Positions 12,118 through 22,365 of a DNA stretch of 64,000 nucleotides are shown here, piece after piece. The stretch lies in contig NC_059084.1 of NCBI RefSeq assembly GCF_020497125.1, positions 5,235,501 to 5,299,500 on the forward strand. The letters are read 5' to 3'. Under the pieces are notes generated by a model. The model saw only the letters and a list, made by a program, of their open reading frames with translations. It ran no database searches and was not told the origin of the DNA. The first letter of the stretch is position 1; every line of letters starts with the position of its first letter. The DNA is from Mauremys mutica (Eukaryota; Chordata; Testudines; Geoemydidae). The translations under genes were made by a program, and so were the position numbers.

Positions 12118-13254
12118 CCGTATTTATCGGCGTATAACACGCACTTTTTCCCCCTGAAAATAGGGGGCAAATGATGTGTGCGTGTTATACGCCGATATAA
12201 CCTTAACAGGGCCGGCTCTAGGATTTCTGCCGCCCCAGGCAGAAAAGAAAAGCGCCGCCCCCCCCCCAGCGGCGCGGAGCGGCGCCCTAGCCCCTGCCCC
12301 ACTCCCGAGCAGCGCGGCCCTAGCCCCCCCCCCAGCGGCCCGAGCCCCCGCCCTCTCCCCCCCCCCAGCGGCGGGGCCTGAGCCCCGAGCCCCGGCCTGC
12401 GCGAGCCCCCACCTCCCGAGCGGCGCGGCCCGGCCCTAGCCCCCTCCCGAGCGGCCCGGCCCGAGCTGCCTTAGCCCCCGCGCCCCTCCAGAGCGGCCCG
12501 AGACCCCGTCCTCCCTCCCTCCCCCGAGCGGCCCTGGCCCTAGCCCCCGCGCCCCTCCAGAGCGGCCCGAGACCCCGTCCTCCCTCCCTCCCCCGAGCGG
12601 CCCTGGCCCTAGCCCCCGCCCCCCTCCCGAGCGGCCCGGCCAGAGCCGCCTTAGCCCCCGCCCCCCTCCCGAGCGGCCCGAGACCCCGTCCCCGTCCCCC
12701 CCCCCCCCGAGCGGCCCTAACCCGCGGAGCACCGCCCTAGCCCCCGCCCCCCTCCCGAGCGGCGCGGCCCGGCCCGAGCCCCCGAGCGGCCTTAGTCCCC
12801 GACCCCCTCCCGAGCGGCCCGCGACCCCGTCCCCCCCCCCGAGCGGCCCTAACCCGCGGAGCACCGCCCTAGCCCCCGCCCCCCTCCCGAGCGGCGCGGC
12901 CCGGCCCGGCCCGAGCCCCCGAGCGGCCTTAGTCCCCGACCCCCTCCCGAGCGGCCCGGGTTCCCGTCCCCCCCCCCCCCCCGAGCGGCCCTAGCCCCTG
13001 CCCCCCTCCCGAGCGGCGTGGCCCGACCCGGCCCGAGCCCCCGTCCCCCTCCCGAGCGGCCCGGCCCGAGCCCCCCTCCCCGCGATCCTTATTTACCTTA
13101 TAAGTGGTAATAATATTAATAAAACAAGTTCTGAGCTACCCTTATTTTGCTTCAAAGTCCTTTATTTGAAATTTAAGTTTTTTTCCTGAAATTTCCCCCT
13201 TAAAATGAAGGTGCGTGTTATACGCCTGTGCGTGTTATACGCCGATAAATACGG
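12118..13254. mobile_element. TIR element (non-autonomous DNA transposon) with GC-rich minisatellite cargo
   Basis: The ends are perfect 27-bp inverted repeats, 12118-12144 (CCGTATTTATCGGCG...) and 13228-13254, each flanked by TA. Extra copies of the inner repeat lie at 12178-12196 and 13211-13226. Between them are a hAT-like start (cagggccggctctagg at 12207) and about 870 bp of very GC-rich tandem sequence. No transposase frame exists, so it would have moved in trans. A TA duplication fits Tc1/mariner or a related TA-targeting superfamily; I could not assign it. It splits the AT-rich repeat described at 11935. Confidence 0.8.
12245..13085. repeat. GC-rich CCCGAGCGGCCC minisatellite
   Basis: Irregular tandem copies of a CCCGAGCGGCCC-containing unit separated by C-rich runs. 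Local repeat offsets are 69 bp (12482 and 12551) and about 132 bp (12728 and 12860). It is the most GC- and CpG-rich part of the window. Open frames here are low-complexity Gly/Arg or Pro/Ala artefacts. Confidence 0.85.
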
Positions 13255-13390
13255 TAATTTTTTTTTTTTAAAAAAGCCCAAACCAAAACATTCTGCGCTG
13301 GGTTGACCTGAAATGAATTTTTTTTTTTAAAAAGTGACATTTTTTTTCTTCATCTACCAACCCGGCAAGTAATATATTTGTGCAGCTCTC
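13255..13390. repeat. AT-rich palindromic repeat, right half
   Basis: Continues the repeat cut at 12117: aaaaaagcccaaaccaaaac, then aaaaagtgacattttttttc. Both halves abut the TA-flanked element, which therefore inserted later. Confidence 0.5.
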
Positions 13391-14699
13391 AGTGTAACAC
13401 AACGCACAGCTTTCTGTTCTTGTTGCTGAAGTGTTTCATGGAGGGCTAGAAATACAAACCATTGTTCTTTGTGTGTAAGTAAAGAACCGGAACACAGCGC
13501 ATAGCTCTGGCCAAACTCTTCCCCTCCTTCTCAGCCCCCGCTTGGGCAGCAATGCAGACTGCACAGGAAGTGTATTGCTCTTAATGCTGGTTTAAACTAA
13601 CAGGGGCAGCTCCCCACCGGTGTAAGAATGCACAGATCTACTGAAGTGCATAGAGCCACTTTATGCCAGTCACGGGTTTTCTCCATGATGCCACCTTTTG
13701 AGAGGCTAAAGTTCTCTCTCCCCCTCGATATTTCAATTGTTGGACAGTGTCCGGGAAGGATTTACTCCTGACTGGTCACCTGTGTTATGCCCTGGCAAAC
13801 TGCAATGCTAAGGTTACCTGACATTCAGTGGAGGCTGCGAAATATTAGGGTCCAGAGAAACCTGAGGCAGCTGGCACCAGATCCACTGACAGACTTTGTG
13901 CCCCTCTGGACAGACAGTTCTTTGGTGTCAAGCTGCGTGGACAGAGTACTTTTCCAGCCACGTTTCTATGTGTGGGTGTCGTGAAGTGGCAGCAGTGGGG
14001 AAGGTGGCTGGCTGATGCTTTGATGTCTTTGCTTCAAGATGCAGCTTTTATGGAAGTCCTGGAGCAGGCTTTGAGCACAAGCCCAGACTGCAAGGACCTA
14101 TGTTGTGGTGCGTAAAGCATGAGTTGTTCCTTTCCCTTGGTTTGTATATTTTGGCAGGGGGATAACCGCCATGGCTTAAGCTAATGATCATTTGTACCGC
14201 CCTGCTAAACACCAACCCACAGTACCCTTCCTGTTCTAATCCAGAGCCAAAACTGCCCCCTGTGCCTAGTTTTTGATGCAGATAAATGGCCATTTTAGAT
14301 TAAGACCAATATTTATCTTTACATGTGACATGATCAGACAGGATTTGAACTCAAGTCTTTAGACAGCAAAGCTCAGGGTAATAACTCACCGTGCTACCTA
14401 GATCTAGAACAAATTATTTCTAGAATTCTGCTACCCTCCCCCTCCCCCCGAGCTACTCGACACAATGTCTCTCTTAGGCAACTTGCAACTGTTTAGTTAA
14501 AATTCCTCTTTATTGAGCAACATTGACTCTCTGTTCAGCAATGGACCCAAAAGCAACTGGCCCACAGCAGATACAAACCCACCCAACCCCGACCTTTTCA
14601 GAGCCAGCTATCCACTCCTGTTAGTTACTGCTACTAGGGGTGGTATCTCATTGTGGGGGTGCTGACATGCCCAAATCCTCAGTAAGGATCAAGGCCCAT
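13391..14699. other. Unassigned sequence
   Basis: No gene recognised. A possible SINE remnant (gatttgaactcaagtc) lies near 14342. Confidence 0.35.
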
Positions 14700-14896
14700 C
14701 CACCTAATGACAACGAGGAGTCCAGTGGCACTTTGAAGACTAACAGATTTATTTGGGCATAAGCTTTCATGGGTTTTTACCCACGAAAGCTTATGCCCAA
14801 ATAAATCTTAGTCTTCAAGGTGCTACCGGACTCCCCGTTGTTTTTGTGGATACAGACTAACCCGGCTACCCCCTGATACTTTGCACCCACATAATG
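14700..14896. mobile_element. Penelope-derived hairpin element, 10-bp target duplication
   Basis: The arms 14711-14774 and 14779-14840 are near-perfect inverted copies of the tail containing atttatttgggcataagctt, with a 4-nt loop. Tail sequence on the right (tacagactaacccggctac, ctgatacttt) follows. The flanks CCACCTAATG (14700-14709) and CCACATAATG (14887-14896) match 9/10. The link to Penelope is through the copy at 58941, where the same tail is joined to a GIY-YIG coding fragment. Confidence 0.75.
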
Positions 14897-15569
14897 GTGG
14901 CTCACTGCTTCCCATTGGCCCTTCATTAACCAGATGACATTGTTTCCATAGGACAGTGATGGTACAGTGGACCCTGTAGCATTAACTATCTGACCCAGCC
15001 AGTGTTTCTCCATGATGGCCAAGACTCATCTGTTCTTATGTCCCCCTTCCTTCCTGAATATAGACATAAGGACAGCTCGGCTGGTCCTGTCACTCGGACA
15101 TCACGCGAAGAATCTGGGCCTGACTCTGCACGTGTGAATGACCCAGGAATGGCAATGAATTATTCATGACCAAGTCCCAGGCTGACAGTGAACCATGGAT
15201 TATTCATTCACAGGCAGTGCCATGAGTACACATGCTTGGCCTCTGTCTGTTGGTGGGCAGGGAGGCTTTGAGCATGAAAATGAAGCAGACCCTTATACCG
15301 GGAGATAGCTGTTACCCCAAAACAGGAAAGCCCGCCTCTCCAAGCAATACAGACAGCTGAGGCTAGCTTGTGCAATCACCCGGCACCACTGCCAGCAGGC
15401 AGGTAGGATGAATTCTCAACCCTGGGTAATGGTGTGTCTATCCCTTGAATTAGCTGTCCCCCTGGGGTTGGCATGTACAAGGCTCGCTTCATCCTGTTGC
15501 TGTAAATTCAAGGGAAGATGCCTCTGTGATATTTCACCCCCAGAAATGCAGGACTCAGTGACCCTGGAG

Positions 15570-15684
15570 TAGGGTAACCAGGCATCCCAGTATTAGGGGC
15601 TTTGTCTTATATACACAACTATCCCCCCTCCCCCACCTGAAAAAAAGTGTCCTGATTTTTCATACTTGCTATCTGGTCACCCTA
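15570..15684. mobile_element. Short MITE with TAGGGTGACCAG-type termini
   Basis: 115 bp beginning TAGGGTAACCAG and ending CTGGTCACCCTA. The ends are inverted repeats with one mismatch over about 12 bp and terminal TA on both sides, as in Tc1/mariner-type MITEs. It has no coding capacity. Confidence 0.7.
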
Positions 15685-16367
15685 CGTTGGGGGGAGGGAG
15701 GGCCTAGTGGCTAGAGGTCCCACTCCCAGCTCTGTTCCAGAGTTCAGTCACCTCAACCATCCAAGCTGAACAAAGAACGAAGCATAGATTTCTATGCTGC
15801 ATGTCCCCACTGACCAGTCTGTGTGTGCATTGGGGGGGGGGGACATTGAGCACATACATAAGCTTCAACCTCCCTGCCTTTAAAAGTGTCTGTAGAATCC
15901 TTATCTGCTGACTTCTGGCATTTTTTCAGCTGACTCCCCCAGTTGCCTCATTCTGAGCTATTGCTGATGCCAGAAGCTGCCACTGATATCAGAACTGAGC
16001 TCAGCTCACTGCCAGGACCCCCCAGAGATCTTTGCATCACTCATTGTTGACCCAGATAATCTTGACAGGAGTTCCCTGCTATGCTACTCGCCCATCCCTC
16101 GAGCAGAAATCTCACAAGCTGTTCTCCTGAACTCTCAGTCTGAAATGGAGGAAATCCTGGGAGGCCAGCCGATCCCACGGGATGGTGGCCATCTTGAACA
16201 GTGCCAGCAAGAATGTGAAATCAGCTCTTCCTATAAGTTTTTGGACATCTTTGGCAGCACCTGAACCAATTCTTCTTCCTAAGCCAGCCCAGACGCAAAA
16301 CCCTGGAGGGGAGAATTCCAGATCTGGGGTTTTGAAGACAATCCCCAAATCCAGAGCCAGCTGGATG

Positions 16368-16590
16368 TCTCATTATTACACCCATTTCACAGATATAAAC
16401 AGGGTTAGGACCAGACTGTAGTACGTTTATTCATGCTTCCAATGGGTCTACTTGAGGAGTAAAGTGCTTTTCAAGGTGAGTAAGATACTGCATTGTGGCC
16501 CTTTGTAACTTACCCAAGAGGGCCACTGGCAGAACTGAGAATGGAGTCCTGATTCTGTTGTCTGATCTAACCACTAGACCACATGCTCGC
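16368..16590 (-). repeat. MIR/CORE-SINE-like relic
   Basis: Contains attattacacccatttcacagat, then ctgatctaaccactagaccacatgctc. This is the reverse of a MIR-like unit, and the same order appears at 20500-20680. Confidence 0.5.
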
Positions 16591-17320
16591 TGTCTGACTA
16601 TGGACAAGAGGTCATTACCACCAGCTGTAAGCTTGACTGCATGGAGGGGACGTATGCCACTTCCTGTGTTATTAAAGCAACTGCGTATCAATAGTTCTGT
16701 GTAAATGAAGCCAGTATATTGTAATGGTAGACTCCCAGCAGAGCTGCGAGTTGCCAGCTAGATATGTCCAATAGGTTGATGTGTAAGTCAGGGTGAGACC
16801 CATTGTTTGCTGAGACTGAGAATAACACAATTACTCAGACAAGCCAAGTACTGGAGCCGGAGCTTTGAAGGACTGTGAAAATAAATCAATTTGCTTTGCA
16901 AGTTTGCAAGGGCATTGATTCCTCAAGCATAGGCCTGTAGGTGTTGTTTTCCTTACATGGCAGGTTACTATGTAACCCAGTCAGATGACTGCGAAGAATC
17001 TCAGCGAGGGAAGGATTCGGCAGCAGGAATAGAAGGAAATGCATAATCAGACTTGTGTGGTGTTTGAAAGACACTTACAACCTTTCATTCCCAACAGCCA
17101 GAAGGCTGCAGGCATATCAAGGCTCTCCCTCCACTTCTCGTTTGCAAAGGGCCTGGAGAATGTTTTCTTACAATGTGCAGAAACGGGCAGTGTACGATGC
17201 AGGTTTGCAAGCCTCTTCTTCCTCCCTCTCGGGGAGAAAAGAATCCACCCAGCCCCAGAGCCTGACTCCCTTATTCACTGTGCAAGCATGAATTAACCAG
17301 GAATGTTCGAGAATTACGCC

Positions 17321-17373
17321 TGAATAATTCATGAACCTGAATTAATCATGCATTTTCATGAATTATTCATGAA
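17321..17373. promoter_or_regulatory. Cluster of ATGAATTATTCAT-type palindromes
   Basis: TGAATAATTCATGAA lies at 17321-17335 and the exact 13-bp palindrome ATGAATTATTCAT at 17358-17370, with attaatcatgcat between them. The sites are rich in TAAT/ATTA cores, the known target core of homeodomain proteins, and atgcattttcat resembles POU-type spacing. A regulatory role is inferred only from the motif clustering. Confidence 0.35.
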
Positions 17374-17715
17374 TAACTCATGGAAATGCAAGGTTTATTC
17401 ATGCTCCAAAAAACCCAAGGCTCGTTCCTCTCCTTTTCTGCTCACTCTTCCTGTAAGAAACAGACTGACAGAGGCTAAAGAAAGAAAGAGGAAGGGGGAT
17501 TTGTTTTACAGTGGGGGGCTCCTTATCCAGAAACAGAAACCTGGCAAGGAATTGTGGTGAGGGGACAAAAACACACGGCAAAAGAAGTGTCCGATCACCT
17601 TCTCTTCTGCAGCAGGCAGCTGAGAGCTGGATAGACAGGAGACATTTTGCAAGACTCTGCAACTGAAGCAGTGCGAACCAGGCAAGGACTGAGATCTATT
17701 GATATCAGGATTTGA

Positions 17716-17716
<1 letters not shown>

Positions 17717-17758
<42 letters not shown>
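17717..17758. repeat. (CT)n microsatellite
   Basis: About 20 uninterrupted CT units. The minus-strand Arg-Glu repeat ORF at 17506-17925 is produced by it. Confidence 0.95.
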
Positions 17759-17760
<2 letters not shown>

Positions 17761-19052
17761 CTGTCTATGTGGATTGTTCATTAAGTTGCATTCTTTTAAA
17801 ATGAAATAAAAATTAGGAGAGCAAGTGGGCTGGAGGGGACAAGAGCCACTTCTGAAGATTAGTGAAAAAGAAAACATCTTTAAAAAGTTCCTTTTCAGGC
17901 TGGAGTTGTTAGCTGCTTGGATCATTAGCTGCTGGAAAACTGATCTGGAAACCTGTTTGTTCCTTTTAAGGGAAGGTGAAATCGCAGCTGTGCATTTATC
18001 CCACCCGGTAGCTTAGTCTCTCTGTAACCTTTTGTGGTCCGAAGAGCAGGGTTATCTGCAGCCTGGTGCTGTACAGCGATAGCAGACTGGGGCTTGGAGA
18101 CAAGCCAATTAACACAAGATCAAATATTGTACCATATTAAAAACCCATTGACACGTCCTAGCCGAGGGAGAGGAATTGGAACGAATCAGGGGATAGTATT
18201 TGCTAGAAGGGGAGCTATTCTACCTAGGACTTGGAAGGTTTGTGGAAAGTTAGTTGCTTTTGCAAGCAAACTCTTTTTGAGAATGGGTGGGAGATGAAAC
18301 AATTCTCCAAGAGTGATTCAGAGCCCAGAGTGAATGGAATCAATGTGGATGGTGCAGAAAACACCAAGTCTTTAATCTGGGGGGGTCATGAAACCAGAGG
18401 AAACCAGTTTGGATTGGGTGAGGTCTGACTAATGCATTTTGTTTGCTCCCTTCTCCCTCTTGGTCTGTGTTGTAACATGTCTTTGCTCCCATGTGTAAAT
18501 GCTCTGGGTTATCCTCTGTCTCCAATAAACACAGCTGGTTTCTGGCACAGATTCTTAGCACCAGATTCAGACAGTGAGGCCTAACCTTACTCCCCAAGTG
18601 CTCCTATTCAAACGAATGGGTGTGTTTCTGGAGGACAGCGCTGCTGAGTGTCACTGAGGCTGTCAGAATCTTTGTGAGCTCGTCAAAGGCTTCCTGTAGC
18701 CACGGACCATGCAATGCAATGATGCTTGGAACAAAACCACCCCAACTTTCCATTTCAGGACATAACCCAGACGGCCCTCCTGTTCCATTTTGCTGTGTGA
18801 CCAGAGTCACTAGCAGGGCCTTGGGCTCCCCTTGTGTTTGCCATATTTTTCTGGGCTTGCTATCAGTGCGCAGTACAGCTGCTTCAGCTCTGTACATGCC
18901 CCATCACCTCCTCCCCTTTGCCGGATACTCCTGCGGCACCTGCTGCGTTGCAGCAATCCAAGCCAGCGTCCCCGACACCACGGTGCTTGGCATGAGAGAA
19001 ATGCTATTCGTAATTCTAATACTGGAGAGGGAGGATGACCTTGAGGTTAAAG
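17759..19052. other. Unassigned sequence
   Basis: No repeat or exon could be confirmed. AATAAA at about 18523 follows a pyrimidine-rich stretch and could end an old transcript or LTR. Confidence 0.35.
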
Positions 19053-19166
19053 GAGCTGAACCGGCACTCAGGAAGTCTGGCTTCAAATCCCAGCTCCACT
19101 ATACACTTCCTGTGTGATCTTAAGTGAGTCACTTAATCTCTCATTGGTTCAAATTCTCATCTGTAA
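19053..19166 (+). repeat. CORE-SINE/MIR-like element, 5' part (interrupted by CR1)
   Basis: Contains ctcaggaagtctggcttcaaatcccagctc (tRNA-like region with a GGTTCRANNCC-type B box remnant), then the MIR core gtgatcttaagtgagtcact and ctgtaaaatga. The tail resumes at about 19895. Confidence 0.6.
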
Positions 19167-19894
19167 AATGATATAATCATAGAAGTGTAGGACTAGACAG
19201 GACCTCATTAGTTCATCTAGTGCAGTCTCCTGCACTCAAGGCAGGACTACGCAATAGCTAGACCATTCCTGACAGGTGTTTGTCTAACCAGTTCTTAAAA
19301 ACCTCCACTGGAGATTCCACAACCTCACTGGACAATTTGTTCAAGTTGTCCAACCTAAACCTCCCTTGCTGCAATGTAAGCCCATTGCTTCTTGTCCTAG
19401 CCTCAGAGGTTAACAATTTTCACCCTCCTCTTTGTAACCTTTTATGTACTGGCAAACTGTTATCTTGTCTCCCCTCAGTCTTCTCTTCTCCAGACTAAAC
19501 AAGCCCATTTTTTTTCAATCTTTCCTCATAGGTCATGATTTCTAGACCTTTAATCATTTTTGCTGGTCTCCTCTGGACTTACTCCAATTTGTCCACATCT
19601 TTCCTGAAATGTGACACCAAGAACTGGGCACAATGCTCCAGCTGAGGCTTAATCAGCCTGGAGTAGAGCGGAAGAATTACTTCTCGTGTCTTGCTTACAA
19701 CACCCCTACTAATACATCCCAGAATGATGTTCGCTTTTTTAAGCAACAGCATTATGCTGTTGACTCATATTTAGCTTGTGATCCACTATGACCCCCAGAT
19801 CCCTTTCCACAGTACTCCTTCCTAGGCAGTCATTTCCCATTTTTATGTGTGCAACTGATTGGTCCTTCCTAAGTGGAGTAGTTTGCAGATTGTC
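19167..19894 (-). mobile_element. CR1 LINE 3' part inserted in a CORE-SINE
   Basis: Read on the minus strand, the C-terminal reverse transcriptase segment includes GNDCLGRSTVERDLGVIVDH and KLNMSQQ (19750-19850), followed by the frame-broken end and a non-coding tail ending in atcatagaagtg (plus-strand view at 19168). It is 5' truncated. Confidence 0.8.
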
Positions 19895-20035
19895 CTCTTT
19901 GTCTGTCCCGCCAGTTTTATTTGTAAGCTCTTCAGAGCAGGACTGACTCCTGTTAGGTGTTTGTACAGCACCTGGCACAATGGGGCCCCGATTCAGGCCT
20001 CTAGGTGCTACTGTAATACAAATAATAACAACCAG
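19895..20035 (+). repeat. CORE-SINE/MIR-like element, L2-type tail (resumes after CR1)
   Basis: Contains atttgtaagctcttcagagc, then gtttgtacagcacctggcac, gcctctaggtgctactg and aataataac. Together with 19053-19166 it makes one SINE split by the CR1. Confidence 0.6.
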
Positions 20036-20499
20036 GGTGGAGCTGTCCACTTACACTGGAAACTAACTTGTGCAGTTCCAGTTGTAAAGGAAAGACTACA
20101 TAGCATTTTCACAGGGAGTATTCTAAGCAAATTTAAGAGAAAACAGTTGCCTGTTTTAAATAGAAGTCAGAGTAGAATGACTTTGAGGTTCTAGTCCATG
20201 AGGTGTGCGGTACTTTGGCAGAAAGAAGTTAAGCATAATTCCTGCTGTGTGCACAGATGAGAGAATTTGAATGCTAAAAAAGAGCAGTGGTTTGCAATGG
20301 TTTGGGGCCTATAAATTCTCTCATTGGCATATGAGTTTTAACGGGATCAACACTTTCCATTCTGCCTTTGCAGGGGTTCACACCGAGTTGGCTTTCTTTG
20401 TGGAAAAGCCACACCCACATTTTATGCCGCGTGCTTAAAAAGAGATCAAGTCATGCAATAATACTAGTACTCTTATAGAGAGTCTTTCATTCATGCATC

Positions 20500-20682
20500 T
20501 TCAAGCACTTTACAAAGGAGGGAAGTGTCATTATTCCTATTTGACAGATGCGGAAACTGAGGTACAGAGCGGGGAACTGACTTACTCAAGCTCATCCAGC
20601 AGGCCAGCGATTGAATAGAACTCAAATCTCCTGTCTCCTAGTTCATGGCTAGCCACTAGGCCACATGGTCTCTCCACTGACC
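20500..20682 (-). repeat. MIR/CORE-SINE-like element
   Basis: Contains ttcaagcactttacaaagg, then cagatgcggaaactgaggta, gactcaaatctc-type sequence and gccactaggccacatgg. This is the full reversed order of a MIR-like SINE. Confidence 0.65.
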
Positions 20683-20689
20683 ACCTAGC

Positions 20690-22175
20690 CTGGCTGATTA
20701 CAGGAGAACTTGTTTCAATGTAACTTTTGATTTTTGGAAGAGGGCTGTGTGTGACTTGGGTTGCTTGTGCCCAAAGTGCACTGAGCGCTGGGTAGGAGAA
20801 CTGGGCGCTTTCAGTGCAGTGCTGTCGACCAGTGACATGTCCCAATTTTCCTTTGCAGTTGTCATGAGAGCAGACACGCTACATGAGCATGCAAACCAGG
20901 CACACAAAGGTGCATTCACTTTCCTGAAAATCTGGGTTTGAAGGAAGTAATTGGCTTTCCCCCATCCCACAAAGAACTTAGCTTTCAAATCTTGTTTGCA
21001 GTATTGCTCTCACTGGCTGGGGCAGAGCATGCCTTCAGAGCATAATATTCTCATTCCTGGGATATTTTGTTTTACTCCGAACAGTCTATTGGTTTTGGCT
21101 AAAATGCATGTAGTTCCTTTTTGCTTTTATCTTTTGTGCTGCCTTTCATGTACAGTGGGCCTGATTCTCAGCTGATGGGAAATTGCTGTGATTCCATTGA
21201 CGTCAATGCAGAGTATTTTATATAGCATCAGACAAATAGCTCTCACTGTTCCGGCCAGTCCTGGATGGCCTGAGATGATACATGTCATTGTTGGAACTGC
21301 AGTTTCTCTTTCAAAAAAAAAAATACCAGACAACAACAACGACACCCCCGCAGGCCTGTACCTGTCATTGCTTCAATGAGCAATCTCCAGGAGAAAACCG
21401 GAAGAGTTCAGTACACACAATACAGAGAATCAGAGGAACAGCAGAAAGGAGGGAAGGGAATTTGTTGCAGGGACAAGTGTTTCACGTGCTACTCTCATTG
21501 TCAATACAAATTCCCAGGTGGTGGTTGCTTCTGTGCTGCTCCCGATCATGGTGGGCAGCGTTTTGGCATGCGGCTGTACTCCAGGGTCATCCCAGCATTG
21601 CCAGATTACAAATACCTGTGCAAAAACAATCTGCTGTCAGGAACTGGAGAGTTGTTACAAACACTCCGGCCTGGTTATTCTTGTGATTCTCGTGATTTGT
21701 AGGCATTACCAGAGCACTCACAACTGCAGCAGCTGAGCTCCCAGTTAACCTGATTATTTCCAGGACATTCATGCGGTTAGCATTATTTTTGCCCTGAAGC
21801 AAGTCTTTGAATAGATGCACAATATATGAATTTATTCCTTTTAATGAATGACCCTCAGCAGTTCAGAAACTGCTGATAAACACGTTGCATTCATCAGACA
21901 CTAACAAGGCATCATAATAACACTGTAAGCAAGCAGAGGTCACCTAGGAACCTCACGGTTTTCACTAAAGTTGAACGCATTCTTCACAGTGAATAATAGA
22001 CAAGATTTTCAAAGATGGATGTTTAAAGTCAGGCTCCTCAATTGGGCACCCAAATAAGAGGCCTGATCTCCAAAAGTTCTAGGCAACCAGAAGTTTCCCC
22101 TGCATCTCTAATAATGAAAGTGGGTATGCTCCGGAACATAGCTCCAGCAAGGGTGTTCCTTCTCTTCTCTTCCAG
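20690..22175. other. Upstream flank of the BEN gene
   Basis: No non-coding first exon, CpG island or TATA element could be identified. It ends with the pyrimidine-rich splice acceptor at 22175, so the promoter must lie further upstream or be unrecognised. Confidence 0.4.
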
Positions 22176-22365
22176 GTGGTGCTGGTCCAAATGGCTGCCA
22201 AGCTTTACGTTCTAATCAGCTGGCCAGATGGCAGCCGTGTGATCAACATCGAAAACATCAAAGAACCCCGAAAGCCATTTCATCTCTACATGGTGGGGGA
22301 GCAGGTGCTAGCCCGCTGCCCTGGCTTCAGTGGTCTGTACTGGGGGGTTGTGGAAGGCATAAGCG
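22176..22365 (+). CDS. BEN gene exon 1 of those seen (N-terminal module)
   Basis: The acceptor is a pyrimidine-rich tract ending cttccag at 22175, and the donor is aagcg|gtaagt after 22365. The exon is 190 bp and ends in phase 1. It is open from its first base (V-V-L-V-Q before Met), so coding could begin upstream. The ATG at 22191 has C at -3 and G at +4, a moderate context. It encodes the WPDG and FSGLYWGVVEG motifs. Confidence 0.85.

Noticed and set aside
12436..12864. 142-codon minus-strand ORF rich in Gly and Arg
   Set aside because: Entirely within the GC-rich minisatellite. The repeat itself makes the open frame.
17506..17925. 139-codon minus-strand ORF with an Arg-Glu repeat
   Set aside because: The repeat is the (CT)n microsatellite read as codons. 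There is no protein-like sequence on either side.
21518..21736. Small Cys-rich ORF with a hydrophobic start
   Set aside because: Could be mistaken for a secreted peptide, but the hydrophobic part lies at both ends, no splice or poly(A) context exists, and overlapping frames are equally long.
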